64,000 bases of DNA from Rhizomys pruinosus (taxonomy: Eukaryota > Chordata > Mammalia > Rodentia > Spalacidae): contig VZQC01007984.1 of the NCBI GenBank assembly GCA_009823505.1, forward strand, positions 1,162,519 through 1,226,518, given 5' to 3'. The translations under genes were made by a program, and so were the position numbers. The notes under the pieces are model-generated. The model was not told the origin of the DNA. It did no database searches and saw nothing but the letters and a program-made list of their open reading frames with translations. Below, piece after piece: positions 45,921-58,299 of the stretch. How positions within the stretch are numbered: position 1 is the first letter of the stretch; every line of letters starts with the position of its first letter.

Positions 45921-46194
45921 TTTTAGTAATTCTTCCACTTTGCCCAAATTTTCAATTTATTAATATAAAGTTATTCGTAAAATATTATTGCCGTTGAGAC
46001 ATATCATTTCAATGATGAAACATTTTTATATGTGTGTGTATAAAAGAAATCATTGTAGCTGGAAGTTTCTAAGTTATATTAGTTTTCAAAGAATCAACAT
46101 TTGTCCTTGTTATATATAGCACGGTTAATTTCCACTTTCTCCATTCTTTGTCTTAAATTAATCTTCCATGTAGTTCTGACATCTTGAACAAGAT

Positions 46195-46467
46195 GGTTCT
46201 TTTTTTTATTATGCTGTTTTTTTTAATTTTTTATTTATTTTTGTATGTGTATGAATGTACTGTCTGCATGTAGGTTTGTGCATCCATGTCATGCAATGCC
46301 ACAGAGGTCAGAAGAGGGTCTCGGATTCCCCTGGAACTGGAGTTCTCCTGGATTTGGAGTTACAGACAGTTCTTAGCCGCCGTGTGGGTGCTGGGGATCG
46401 AACCAGGGTCCTCTGCAAGAGCAGTCGGTGCTCTTAACTGCTAGGCTATCTCTCCAGCCCCGGTTCT
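46195..46467 (-). mobile_element. B2 SINE, duplicated-motif form
   Basis: Full-length minus-strand B2 (46201-46460) with short TSD ggttct on both sides. It has two 'ggagtt' motifs. Confidence 0.92.
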
Positions 46468-46984
46468 GGTTTTTTTTTTTTTTATATTATGTATGTATGT
46501 ATAGATTTTTTTCCTTTAATTATTGTCCCTCAGTATATTTTAAGTATTTATGTTGTCCAATATTTTGAATTGCTTTCAAGCAGAGATGTAATATGAACAT
46601 TTTTGCCAAATATTTTGATAGAAATCAAACCAAATGCAAGCAAACACTACTTTTTTAATGAAAATATCAATGTTCTCAGGTTTGTCTTAATCTTATAATG
46701 GTTTTTATAGCAGTTTATATTTTTAATCCAACTTTTCCTTTTTCCCAATATTTCTCTGATTACCATAGCTTATTATTTTCTGTCTCCATTAATCAAATCT
46801 GATTTTGTGCTATACAACAGAGTTTTCTTCTGATCAGTTCTATGGAGCAGTCTAATAATCTTGTGGAATTATTGCATGAATGTCAGAAAATCCTTCTACA
46901 GATACTTGCATAATTAGATCGCTTACATAATATAAACACTTTTTTTTACCCTCTACATCTTGTCTTCCATTAATTCACATTGTG
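46468..46984. other. Unassigned AT-rich DNA
   Basis: Possibly more L1M, but no diagnostic wording. Confidence 0.35.
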
Positions 46985-47340
46985 TATTTGTTTTTCTTGC
47001 TGCTATGACAAAATACTGACAGAAACGACTTAAAGGAAGAGAAGCTTGTTTGAGCTCCCGGTTTTAGGGGTTTAGTCCATTATAGTGGATAAGGCAGAGG
47101 AGCTAAACATGCTTAAGAAAGACAAGACATCCCTATTCATGGACTACCCAGAGAAAGAAGAATATACCATAATAGGGGATAACAGAGGTTAAAAGTAAAG
47201 CTGAACTTCATAGCTACATGGTGGCTAATGTGACATAACAATATCTTAAGGAACCTCAGTTCCAGATTGAGTGGCTTCTCAACTGCCACTTATTGCCCCA
47301 GATCTTAATTTAATATTTACCAATGATACATGGAGATAGG
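46985..47340 (+). mobile_element. Old LTR-like rodent repeat
   Basis: 'tttttcttgctgctatgacaaaatactgacagaaacg' resembles the 'ttccattgctatgacaaaatactctgacc' start of the solo LTR at 34,327 and the start of the element at 56,128. The remainder is too diverged to classify. Confidence 0.45.
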
Positions 47341-47499
47341 AAAAAGAAGGATCTCAGAAAAATTCCCCCTCAACTCTACAGGCTTTCCTGTATACCCGTA
47401 GTGAAAAATCTTTTAAGTCAGTAAGTCAAGAGATGACAACTTATAAAAATAGCTACCAATAGCACCTTACAATTTCAAATATCAAAGTTTGGGGACACA

Positions 47500-47690
47500 C
47501 CAATATAAATGACTGTTCCCGAGAAAGACTGAGAAAAAGATGAAAAACCTGTTTGGCAGAATGCATGAGCTCTGGGGGGTGGGGGGGTAGGGAGGGGGAC
47601 ACAGGTCTAGATTAGATTAGTAACATAATTGTGTACAAAAAAATATATAATAATTTTTTTAAATGAAAAAAATAAATGATAACTGTTCCA
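47500..47690 (+). mobile_element. Very short L1 3' end
   Basis: 'gagaaagactgagaaaaagatg...cagaatgcatgagctctgggg', a G-rich tract, 'ggtctagattagattag' and an A-rich tail: only about 160 bp of 3'UTR. Flanks ataaatgactgttcc and ataaatgataactgttcc form a TSD. Confidence 0.85.
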
Positions 47691-48579
47691 AGGGAGTCTT
47701 GGTCTTCAGAGATGGAGAATAGCTGCTCGTTTGATGTCACAATGAGATCTCAGGCATAAAATATATGCTTTGAAGCCTAACAAGTGATGGGGAGAACAAG
47801 GCAGTAAAACTAAACTAAGCCAAAATTCTCATATTCAACACCATTTCAGTTAAGATATAAACCACAAAAAATTATTTCTGGTTTACCCAAATTGGTACCT
47901 CACCTGAAAATCAGTAGTCTTCTAGAAGGTTATTAGTGTTTTCCCTTAGATTTTACCGAGATATTCTCTTCATCTCAAACTAAAAATATTTAGTGTCCCA
48001 GGTGAAATAAATTAAAGTGACCAGAAATTGTAGATCCAACTCCCCCACAAAGAAGATTGACGTTTACCTCTAGCAGTCTGAAAGAAATGGTGAACTCTTT
48101 TCTGGAGGTAAATAATATTTATTTAAATCTCTGCAGGTTTTTTTTACATAAAATTTTCAGTATATAATGAAAAGTATAGGAAATGTTTAAAAAGTAAAGA
48201 TACATCTCTTGCTGAAAAGAAAACTAACATTTTCAAATGCATAGCCATAAATTTTTAAGATGGTGATGTTATTAACAGAGGCTTTAAAATGATAGACAAA
48301 TGCAAGGGGTTCTAGTAGAAGAGGTTGATGGAATCTGTAAAGAGATCCATAAATTTATCTGAGAAATGAAAGCTATAATAAAGAAGTGGAGGGACTCATA
48401 ATAAAGGGTGCCATTTCCAAAGTGTAAAATGCATTTAATAAGCTTAATAGGAAAAAAGTAGAAAACTTGAAGATAAGTCAAATATAAAGAATCTCACCTA
48501 AAACTGAAAGAAAGAAACTAACAAAACAAAACAGTTATGTATCATTACCATCCTTTAAAATGGAGAAATCATGAGGTAA
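47691..48579. other. Unassigned DNA, perhaps L1M
   Basis: No gene. The plus strand has the A-rich look of old L1, grading into clearer L1M after 48,580. Confidence 0.35.
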
Positions 48580-48964
48580 AATGAATATTTGATAAGATGA
48601 TAGCTGAAGCCTTCAGAAGCTGGTGACAGATATCAACACATTAGACCAAAATGTTCAGCAAGGGAAACAGGATGAGTACAAAGAAAAATATGCCTGAATT
48701 CTGTACACCCCTAAATTCTAAATAAAGAATAATTCTTAAAATAGCTAAAGAATAAAAGACCTTACAGAGGAAAGCCGTAGAAATGATGTCTTCCATTTTA
48801 TCAGGATTAATTATAAAAGTTAGATTACTATTCTCAAAATATTAAAAGGAAGAAAAAAGATTTAAACTGTCAAATCTAGGAATCTGTCTCTCTGGAAAAT
48901 TCCTTTTACTTATGAAAACGGTATAAAGATGGGATAAGACAGGCAAGCTAAGTTACCCTTTATA

Positions 48965-49006
<42 letters not shown>

Positions 49007-49350
49007 AAGCATAAGGAGAAACAAAAGACATTCAAAGCAAAAGATGAAAGAAAATTTATTTTATTTTATTTTATTTTTGGTCTTTTTGAGACAGGGTCTC
49101 CCTGTAGCCCTGGCTGTCCTGGAACTCACAAAGATCCACCTGCCTCTGCCTCCCAAGTGCTAGGATTAAAGGCGTGCGCCACCACACCCGGCTTCGAAAG
49201 AAAACAATTTAAAAACTAATAAAAGAGTAATGGAAACAGCAAACAGTTGAGTAAATGAAACCATTTACAGTTACCATGCACATTTATAATTTATTTACTT
49301 AAATGCAAACATTTTAAGGGGCTTGGTTTTTAATTTAAAAAATGGTAACA
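48580..49350 (+). mobile_element. Old L1M/HAL1-like sequence with (CA)n and a B1
   Basis: 'ctccattttatcagg...', 'attctcaaaatattaaaaggaag', 'aactgtcaaatctaggaatc' resemble an L1M/HAL1 5' region. A CA run (48,968-49,003) and a minus-strand B1 interrupt it. Similar sequence goes on at 49,540-49,790. Confidence 0.5.
49049..49206 (-). mobile_element. B1 SINE
   Basis: Full-length minus-strand B1 with a (TTTTA)n tail. Flanks gaaagaaaat and gaaagaaaac form a near-exact TSD. Confidence 0.94.
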
Positions 49351-49356
49351 AAGGGT

Positions 49357-49530
49357 AAGGGAGATGGATCAATAGATAATAGTGTCTCCTGCTAACTCTA
49401 ATCACCTCAGTTCAATCTCTAGAACCCACATGGTAGAAGGAGAGAATAGATTCCTCCAAGTTGTCCTCTGACTTTCACCTTAACATGCACACAGGCACAG
49501 ACACAATCGCACATGAATAAATATAAAAAA
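49357..49530 (+). mobile_element. B3/B4-type SINE
   Basis: 'gggagatggatcaatagataat...cctcagttcaatctctagaacccacatggtagaaggagag...caagttgtcctctgac' with a CA-containing tail and A-rich end. Confidence 0.75.
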
Positions 49531-50092
49531 GGAGAAAAACTAGTAGCAAAGATTAAAGTATATGAACTATAGTCATTTGAGAAATATGGATTAGTGAAAA
49601 TAAGTGGAACTACACTATTGTGAGGTCTTTATATAGTTCGTATATAGATTGTGAAGTAATCCATTGTTATTTAAAACTAAACTATGCTATTAATGATTTC
49701 TGTTGTAATTTATAGAACAAGTGATAAAAATTATAGTGATGTATCTAAAAACTCAATACAAAAGACCAAATGTATCATGAGAGCTTGTTTAGAGGCTCTA
49801 ACAAGGGAGTAAAGCCACTCAAACGTTCTTGACCCAAAGACCACTCCTCCTCTATCCAAGAAGGTCATCCTCTTACATCTAGTGTGAAGCTTTGGTGGTG
49901 GAGGGCACCTGGAATTGCTACGAGGAAGGAAGGGGACATCAGCCTAGCAATCCAAGTCAGCAGAGTCATCTGCTTGGGTGACAGATATTCCAATCAGATT
50001 GCCTGAGGTCAAGAAATTAGTGACAAACCATAGACGGGTTGGTGAGTTTCTTGGGAGGGGAGATAAGATGAAATGATAAAAAAGGAGGAGAA

Positions 50093-50327
50093 GGGGCTGG
50101 AGAGATGGCTCAGCTGTTAAGAGTGCTGACTGCTCTTACAAAGGACCCAGGTTTAATTCCCAGCACCCACATGGTGGCTAAGAACAGTCTTTAAGCCGGG
50201 CATGGTGGTGCATGCCTTTTGGAGGCAGAGGCAGGCAGATCTCTGTGAGTTCATGGCCAGCCTGATCTACAGAGTGAGTTATAGGCCACCTGGGGCTACA
50301 GGCCGATAGAACCCAGTACTCAAAAAA

Positions 50328-50358
<31 letters not shown>
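50093..50358 (+). mobile_element. Chimeric SINE: B2 head fused to B1 body, copy 2
   Basis: B2 head of 102 bp (50093-50194: 'ggggctggagagatggctcag' to 'aagaacagtcttta') joined directly to a B1 ('agccgggcatggtgg', from about 50195) with a small internal B1 deletion, then about 22 A residues. The junction is at the same base as in copy 1 at 1,692/1,693, and the B2 3' half is absent. The TSD is unclear because of A-rich flanks. Confidence 0.85.
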
Positions 50359-50359
<1 letters not shown>

Positions 50360-50689
50360 TGGAGAGAAAAGAGCCATGGAATAAGAAGGGTAAAGGGATG
50401 GGAATGAGAGCACTGGGTAGAGGAGGGAATGTAGGGAAGTATAGCCAACACTAAAGTTCTTCTGAAAAATTCATATGGTAACCTATACTGTAGAAGATTA
50501 ATATAATATATATATATATATATATAATATATATATATATATTATAAAAAGTTTAAATGAGTACCCTGCAATGGGGAACAATACTCCTATCAGACATTAT
50601 AGGTTAGAAAATTAAAACCCCATAAAAAGCAGAAATGCAGAAGTAGGAATAGAACAAAAATGAAATGAAATAATGTGAAATGAAACAAC
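50359..50689 (+). mobile_element. Lx-like L1 3'UTR, 5' part, with (TA)n
   Basis: 'gaaaaattcatatggtaacctatactgtagaag', a TA run (about 50,500-50,540), 'gtttaaatgagtaccctgcaatggggaacaatactcctatcag' match remembered Lx 3'UTR order. The same element seems to go on at 56,524, beyond a young L1. Confidence 0.6.
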
Positions 50690-52142
50690 ACATACCCTCA
50701 ATTATAACCTTAAATGTTAATGGATAAATCCCCAATCAAAAGCATAGACTGGGAGAATGGTTAGGAAAAAAAATCCATGATATGGTCTAGAAGAAACCAT
50801 CTCACTCTCAAGGATAGGCATCAACTTAAAGTGAAAGGATGGAAAAAAATATTTCAAGCAAATGGTACCAAAAAGAAAGAAAGAGTTGCTATTTTAATAT
50901 CAGACAAAATAGACTTCAAAACAGAAGCAATTAGAAGAGATAAAAAGGACCATTACATCCTTATCAAAGGGAAAGTTAACCATGAAGACCTCACAAGCAT
51001 GAATAGATATAAACCAAACTCCTGTGCACCAACCTTCATAAATACAACTCTACAGGACATCAAGGCACAGATTAACCCCAGCACACTCATAGTAGGTGAC
51101 TTCAATACCCCACTGAGTCCTTTGAACAGATCAACCAGACAAAGAATAAACAGAGAGACATCTGAACTGAACAATACAATACAGGAAATGACTCAAGACA
51201 TCTTCAATATTCCACCAAGCACCAAAGAATATACTTTTACTCAGCACCCCAGAGACATTTTCCAAAATTGACCACATACTGGGACACAGAAAAAAAAAAA
51301 AACAAATAAAAAACTGAAATAATTTCATGCATTCTATCAGACCTAGTGCAATAAAGCTCAATATGAACACCAGGATAAGCCCCTACATACACGAACACAT
51401 GAAGACTAAACAACAACACTCCTGAATAATGAATTGGGTCAAGGAGGAAATAAGAAAGAAAAAAAAGCATTCCTGTAACTAAAAAAAATGACATACAGCA
51501 CAACAAAACATATGGCACTTTAAAAGTAGTCCTAAGGGGAAGTTTATAGCCCTGGGTGCCTACATTAAAAAAACAAACAAAACAAAACAAAACAAACAAA
51601 CAAAACAAAAAAAACAGAAAGAGCACAGATAAATGAGCTAACACTGCACCTAAAAACACTTGAAAGACAACAACAAATATACCCTGAATGCAACAGACAG
51701 GAAGAAATAACAAAAATCAGAGTAGAAATCAATGAAATAGAAACAAAGAAAACAATACAAAAAATCAAGGAATCCAAAAGTTGGTTCTTTGAGAGTATAA
51801 ACAAGATAGACAGACCTCTAGCCCAGTTAACCAAAAGAAAGAAAGAGCAACTCCAAATCAATAGAATTCATGATGAAAGGGGAAATATCACAACAGACAA
51901 TGAAAAGATCCAGACAATCATACAGGAATACTTCAAAAACCTATACTCTACTAAATTTGAACCAAGAGAAATGGATGAATATCTGCAATCCGGGGAATCA
52001 CCAAAGCTCAACCAAGAAGAGCTTGACAGCTTAAACAGACCCATAATATATGAAGAAATTGAAAATTTAATAAGAGACCTCCCAACTAAAAAAGCCCAGA
52101 TCCAGATGGTTTCACAGCAGAATTCTATAAAACATTAAAAAG

Positions 52143-52178
<36 letters not shown>

Positions 52179-54499
52179 GAAGGATACAAGCAGAGGGAAA
52201 TCTCCCAATTCCTTCTATGAAGCCAGCATCACTCTAATACTAAAACCAGGAAGGATGCAACCAAAAAAGAGAACTACAGACCCATCTCATTAATGAACTC
52301 AGATGCAAAAATCCTAACAAAATACTCACAAACCATATACAGACCCACATCAAAAAGATCATCCACCATGTTCAAGTTGGATTCATACCAGAGATGCAGA
52401 GATGGTTCAACATATGAAATGCAGTAAATATCATAAAACACATATTTGTGTTTTATGATATTTATTGAAGTACAAAAATGACATGATCATCTCAATAGAT
52501 GCAGAAAAAGCCTTTGACAAAATCCAGCATTCCTTCATGATTAAAGTACTAGAGGGAATTGGACTGGAAGGATCATTCCTCAACATAATCAAAGCCATAT
52601 ATAAGAAAACCATGTCCAGCATCATCCTAAATGGATAAAAGTTAGAAGGATTCCCCATAAAGGTAGGAACCCCACAAGGCTGCCCCTTGTCACCACTCCT
52701 CTTCAATACAGTGCTTGAAACACTGGCTAGGGCAATAAGGCAAGAAAAGGAAATTAAAGGAATACTAATTGGAAAAGAGGAAGCAAAACTATCCCTTTTT
52801 GTGGACAATATGATAGTTTACCAAAAGGATGCTAAAAAACTCCACCAGAAAACTCCTAGAAATGATTAAGAATTTCAGTAAAGTGGCGGGATACAAAATT
52901 AACCTAGAAAAATCAGTAGCCTTTCTTTATACCAACAACAAGCAGCTGAAGAAGGAATACAAGGAGACCTACCCAATCACAATAGCCTCAAAAACAATAA
53001 AATACCTAGGAATAAACCTAACCAAAAACCCCCAAAGATCTCTACAACAAAAATTATAAACTGAAAAATGAGATTGAAGAAGACATCAGAAGATAGAAAG
53101 ACATCCGATGCTCATGGGTTAGAAAAATTAATATAGTAAAAATGTCCATTCTACCCAAACTAATATACTGATTCAACACAATTCCAATTAAATTCCCAAG
53201 GACAATCTTCACAGGTTTGGAAAAAAGTTCTCAAATTCATATGGAACAACAAAAGACCCCGAATAGACAAAGCAACCCTGAATGAAAAGAGCAATACAGG
53301 AGGGATTTCTATACCAGAAATCAAACTATACTACAGGGCTATAGTCAAAAAAACAGCCTGGTACTGGCACAAAAACAGACCCATAGACCAAAGGAACAAA
53401 ACTGAAGATACAAACTTGAGCACATACAATTTCAGCCACCTTATATTTGACATGGGGGTCAAAAAGACTCAGTGAAAGAAAGACAGCATCTTCAGCAAAT
53501 GGTGTTGGCAAAACTGGATCACCACTTGTAGAAGAATAAAATTAAACCCCTACCTCTTACCCTGTACAAAAATCAACTCCAAATGGATCAAAGACTTCAA
53601 TGTGAAACCCAAGACTCTGAAGATGATAGAAGAAAGAGTTGGCAGCAACTTACAAGACATAGGTGTAGGAAAAGACTTTCTAAATCAGACAACAGCTGCA
53701 AAGATATGGTCGACAATCGATAAGTGGGACCTTATTAAACTCAAAAGTTTCTGTACAACAAAAGAAACAATCAGGGATGTGAAGAGAAAACCCACAGAGT
53801 GGGAGGAAACCTTCATTGCTGATACATCTAACAGAGCGTTAACTTCCAGAATATATAAACTACTCAAAAAACAAAGAAGAAAACAAATGACTCACTCAAA
53901 AGATGGAGTAAAGAGCTGAACAGAGACTTCACCAGCAAGGAAATAGAGATGGCTGAGAAACATCTTAAAAAGTGTTCAACATCATTAATAATTAAAGAAA
54001 TGCAAATTAAAACCACTTTAAGATTTCATCTCACCCCATAAGGCTGGCGAGGATCAAGAAAACAAATGATACTAAATGCTGGAGAGGGTGTGGGGAAAGC
54101 GGAACACTCATCCACTGCTGGTGGGAATGCAAACTTGTACAACCACTATGGAAAACAGTATGAAGACTCAAAATGAGCCTACCACCTGGCCCAGCCATAC
54201 CACTTCTGGGAATATATCCATCAGACTCTTCCTACCACAAAGATACATGTACAGCCATGTTTATTGCAGCTCTCTTCACAATAGGGAAGAGCTGGAACCA
54301 ACCCAAGTGCCCCTCAATGGATGAATGGATACAGAAAATGTGGTACATCTACACAGTGGAGTTCTATGTAGTGGTAAAGAAAGATGACATGATGAAATTT
54401 TCAGGTAAATGGATGGAACTAGAAGATTTTATGCTAAGTGAAGTAACACAATCCCAGAAAAACAAAAGAAGAATGATATCCCTTAACTGTGGATGGTAG
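50690..54499 (+). pseudogene. L1 ORF2 (endonuclease / reverse transcriptase), broken
   Basis: ORF2p nicks target DNA and reverse-transcribes L1 RNA at the nick. Readable pieces: an endonuclease-domain frame (50,777-51,271) with the catalytic-loop motif GDFNTPLS near 51,096; reverse transcriptase pieces at 52,687-52,869 and 52,829-53,059; C-terminal pieces at 53,602-53,919 and 54,173-54,499. Damage: the RT motif normally FADD reads FVDN (52,798-52,809), a run of about 30 A near 52,146 destroys the frame, and several stops and frameshifts occur. A dead copy. Confidence 0.93.
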
Positions 54500-55839
54500 T
54501 ACCAAGTACCTAGTTGTAAGACAAACTGAGCAATGTTAATGTTATATTCCTCATGATCTGAAGACAACTGTGCTCTTGCATTTTGAATTCCTAAACAGGT
54601 TCTAGAGCTGACCTAACATTTATTTTCAGACCTTGGGTTTTCAGTACATGATGGAGGGTATGTGTGCACCTTTTAGAGTAATATGGGGTTAAAATGGAGA
54701 GATGCAAATCAAGAAATATGCTATGGAAATAACATACAGTTTGTTTCCGAAGGATACAATTTTAATATAGGTGCAATGTAATAGGCAAGTGCAACTTAGC
54801 CTTTCTGGATACTTAATGACCATAATTAATGCCCATTCCAATTTGGCCAAGGGACCTAAGGGATAACTTTGTTCCTTGGCCTCACAGGTCAACTAAGTCT
54901 TATACATGGGGGCATCTCTTGAAATGTCTTGCAAATGTGGGTCACCAGACTTCCTGTTCAGGGAGGTCTTGGAGAGTCGCTGATGAGACTTCAGCCAGTG
55001 TCCAGTCTATACAGAGGAAAGTCTGCTCATGATTCAGAAAAGGAAGCCTGGTCTAGCAAGACCTGATTTTGTCCTAAAGTGTATGGAACTGGTAGCTGAA
55101 AAGCTGAAAGAAGCAAAGCGCTCCCCCCCTCCCCCCCCAAAAAAAATCCAAGAGACTCCTTAGGATCATATCCTCAACTGACCTAGAGAAAACAAAACCT
55201 CGGTTAATCTGGGCTAACTGTGTGGCCTTAAGCATCCAAAAGGAAAGTAAAACCAGAAATAATCAGTAAGACTAGAGATACTGTATTGCAGACATAGAAC
55301 TTGAGATCTTAGTTAAAAGACAAAAAGAAAAAAGAGAGAGTTCTGTCGTTTGGCCTGTCTTCAATTCTTACTGGCCAGTGCATCAACTCTGTGGCTGCCA
55401 CTGCTTTTGACACTCTTCAAAGACATGAGACACAGCTTTTTAACCTTCCAATATGGCCTGAGGACTCATATCTCTCCAAGAATCCTCCAAACCTTCAATG
55501 CCAGATGGGGACTACTGAGATACCCAGCTTGTGAACTAAACAGCTAAGGGGATGTCAGCCTCATCAGAATATAGGCTGCCATTGTTGGACTACCTGGGCT
55601 GTAACATGGAAGCCAGTGTAGGGGGATTGACACAGGACACATGCTTACTGGACTTCATTTGGGGGACCATGGGAGGGAAAGACCCCAATGTGGAGCAAAA
55701 GTGCAGGATTGATAGTTGTTTGGGATTGCCAAGGAGGAACCTTTGAGCACTTCCTTAAGGAGAACATGACATCTTTTAGGGAAAAAAAATCCTCCACTTC
55801 AAGTGATATGTGTATGTATGTATGTATATATTTTACATA

Positions 55840-55843
55840 TATA

Positions 55844-55880
<37 letters not shown>
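55840..55880. repeat. (TA)n in the L1 3'UTR
   Basis: A TA run of about 30 bp. Related L1 copies have TA-rich or ATAC-rich DNA at the same place (23,380-23,430). Confidence 0.9.
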
Positions 55881-55885
<5 letters not shown>

Positions 55886-56127
55886 CAATACAAGTTGGAG
55901 AGAACAACAACAAAAGAACTGAAAAAAGCTCTGGAAAGACTCAGAAAAAGATATAGGACATGTATGGAAGAGTGCAAGGACTCGGGTGGGGTGGGGGCAT
56001 GGAAAGGGAAGTGATTCTAGATTCAACTGAGAAAAGCCCAATGTAAGGAATGGTCTCCTCATTGGAGTGGTTGACCAGTGGGGTCCCATAGACCGTCAAA
56101 TAGTACTGACTGTTGTCATTTTCTTGT

Positions 56128-56312
56128 TCACCCTCTGTATCAATTACTTCTCTGTTGCTGTGATAGTTTTATCACACCATAACCAAGGCAGCTTATGGAA
56201 GGAAGAGTTTATGGTGCTTACTCTTAGAGTCCGTCAGGGCACAGAAGCATGGCAGGTGCAGCTGGAGCAGAAAGGTGAGTGCTCACATCTTCAAGAAGGC
56301 ACAGGAAAGAGG

Positions 56313-56367
<55 letters not shown>

Positions 56368-56523
56368 AAATTGTAGCAAGATTATGAACCTCAAAGATAA
56401 CTCCAGGAGACATGCTTCCTCCAGCAAGGCTGCACCTCCCAAACCTCCATGAAGAATGCCAACAACTGGGGCCAAGTATTCAAATACTTGGAACCTATAA
56501 GACAATCTCATTCAATCCACTAT
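56128..56523. mobile_element. Old LTR-like rodent repeat with (GA)n
   Basis: 'atcaattacttctctgttgctgtgatag...gaagagtttatggtgcttac' to 'ccaacaactggggccaag...tctcattcaatccac' follows a common rodent interspersed repeat. A GA run (about 56,318-56,363) is expanded inside it. Class uncertain. Confidence 0.55.
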
Positions 56524-57326
56524 AACCTCTATAATTTAACAATGATGCCCTATTGCTGAAGACATATGTGAGTCATAGAACAAACACGGAGAAATCAAGC
56601 TGGTACTGACCTCAAATCTTCATGTCTACTATCGAGCTTTCATAGTACTAGAAGGTGCCATACATGCTATCAGAAGAGAAATGTATGCAGCTATGAATCT
56701 TGCACTTTATGATTGGATTTAAGGCCTGCTTCACCAGATGAAGAGCATTTATATCCCTGTTCTCATGACCAAGAACATGTCTAGATAGGTTACATACAGT
56801 ATGCAAGAACCTAATACTATTGTTCTGCTAAATAGATATTGTATTAAACTCACTCATAATGACTTATTCTTATGCAAGTAGATTACTGAATCTTTCAACT
56901 CTTAACAGAGAAGCTTCTTTTTCAGCAGATAATGATTAACACAGAGACCCCCAATTGGGCAACATGCAGAACATGAGAGAATGCTGAGTGTTCAGCTCTA
57001 AATGGGACACCTCTATTATACCCTCTCTTCCCAAGGCTCAGGATCATGCAGAAGATCAGCAGGAAAATTGTAAGTGCCAGAGGTTGTGGACCAAAACAAG
57101 GAAACTCTTTTTCAGACACAGCAGTTGTACATTCTAACCCACAGCAACTGTGACATTTTGCACAAGGCCTATACAACACCAAGCCAAGCAAAAACCCAGC
57201 ATTGTATAAGGAAGTGGGAAAGAAGCCCCAGCCCCAGGTGAGAGGCCTTTGATAGCTGCTGGGAGAGAAAGAGTTGGATTTCTTTAAGGGTGTGACAGGT
57301 TAACCAGGCTCCAAGGAATAGATGCT
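56524..57326 (+). mobile_element. Lx-like L1 3'UTR, middle part
   Basis: 'aatttaacaatgatgccctattgctg', 'acaaacacggagaaatcaagc', 'gcctgcttcaccagatgaagagc', 'agaagcttctttttcagcagataatg' and 'ataccctctcttcccaaggctcagg' follow the Lx 3'UTR. It ends at the solo LTR. Confidence 0.7.
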
Positions 57327-57722
57327 GTGAGGAGCTGTAAGCCTGCTCATAAAGGGTTAACTCTGAAATAGCTTCAGAGCTGTTCCCTAGAAGTGCAGGA
57401 GTGCAGAGAAGCTTCCTGCCTGCACACCTGATGTTCCGGAGGAAGCTTATCACAAGCAAACAGTTTCTGCTGGTGCAGCAGCCCGTGGAGGAAGCTTATC
57501 GCAAGCAAACAGTTTCTTCTGGTGCAGCAGCCCGCTTGATAAACTTTTAACTTTTACAAGAGTTACCCCCTACCTCCTCCCTTCTTCCCGCCTCAACTGC
57601 CCTATAAATTGTACGTTTACCCTACAATAAAGCAGACCTCGACAAAGAGCTTGCCTGGTCTCGTTTCTCTCTCTCGCTTATCTTACAGGTTTTGGGGTCT
57701 CCCTCGGGTACCTGTCGTTACA
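57327..57722 (+). mobile_element. Solo LTR with duplicated 49-bp upstream element
   Basis: A 396-bp unit, TGTGAGG...TTACA, interrupts the Lx 3'UTR. It has two tandem 49-bp copies (57438-57486, 57487-57535; three mismatches), a TATA-like ctataaat (57,602), a poly(A) signal aataaa (57,626-57,631) and a TG...CA frame, as in a retroviral U3-R-U5. No internal retroviral sequence is present. I could not find a TSD. Confidence 0.75.
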
Positions 57723-57918
57723 TGTCCCTGCAGGCAGGGTCAAGATACAAAATCAGGAGCATTTGAGGAATGCAAATTAGACTCAATAGTCCTTTGAAAA
57801 ATAATAGAGGACATGAAGCTGGGGATTTAGTCAGGTAGGGGCAGAGCTCAGGGAGGGGATCAGAATATGGACAAAATAATTTTATGAAATTCTAATTGAA
57901 TCAATTAAAGAAAGAAAA
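57723..57918 (+). mobile_element. Lx-like L1 3' end
   Basis: 'aataatagaggacatgaagctgggg', 'gcagagctcagggaggggatcag', 'tttatgaaattctaattgaatc' and an A-rich end are the Lx terminus after the solo LTR. Confidence 0.7.
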
Positions 57919-58008
57919 CAGCACATATATGTTTGTAAGTGGGGAACACAAAGGGATCTAATAGAAAATGAATTTTCACACTTCACTTCAAGGTATAAAT
58001 AGTGATTG

Positions 58009-58255
58009 ATACCAGGGGGCTGGAGAGATGGCCTAGCAGTTAAGAGCTCCAACTGCTCTTGCAGAGGACCCAGGTTCGATCCCTAGGACCCACATGGAGC
58101 CTAAAACTGTCTTTAACTCCAGTTCCAGGGGAATCCAACACCCTCTTCTGACCTTTGCGGAATTGCACGACACAGGTGCACCAACTTACATGCAGACAAT
58201 ACATTCATACACATATGAAAATAAATTTTTAAAAAATTTTTTAAAAAAGTTAAAA
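58009..58255 (+). mobile_element. B2 SINE, single-motif form
   Basis: Full-length B2 from 'gggctggagagatggcc' (58,018). The 'ataccag' flank recurs after the tail. A 13-bp 'ataccagtaaagg' tandem pair and a short 'catgacatagg' pair follow. Confidence 0.92.
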
Positions 58256-58299
58256 AATACCAGTAAAGGATACCAGTAAAGGATAATCCATGACATAGG

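Larger units (their letters stand above)
44980..46195 (-). mobile_element. Old L1M ORF2, cut by a B2 and an MLT1-like LTR
   Basis: 'gctcaaattttgcttagaattttg', 'tgtggttggcctacaac', 'tttttgattaatgattcagttc' and 'cccaaattttcaatttattaatataaag' follow the antisense ORF2 order across two insertions (45,306-45,495 and 45,585-45,920). Confidence 0.65.
50690..56037 (+). mobile_element. L1 with near-complete ORF2 and long 3'UTR
   Basis: The most complete L1 here: sequence from the start of ORF2, through endonuclease, reverse transcriptase and C-terminal regions, to a 1.5-kb 3'UTR that carries the extra module (about 54,770-55,880) and a (TA)n. It lacks 5'UTR and ORF1 and has no clear poly(A). It lies inside Lx 3'UTR sequence. 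It cannot be autonomous. Confidence 0.9.

Noticed and set aside
51237..51861. 158- and 98-codon minus-strand frames
   Set aside because: They are antisense to L1 ORF2 and hydrophobic only because the L1 strand is A-rich.
56128..56523. GA-rich frames around 56,300
   Set aside because: Arg/Glu alternation comes from the (GA)n run in an old repeat.
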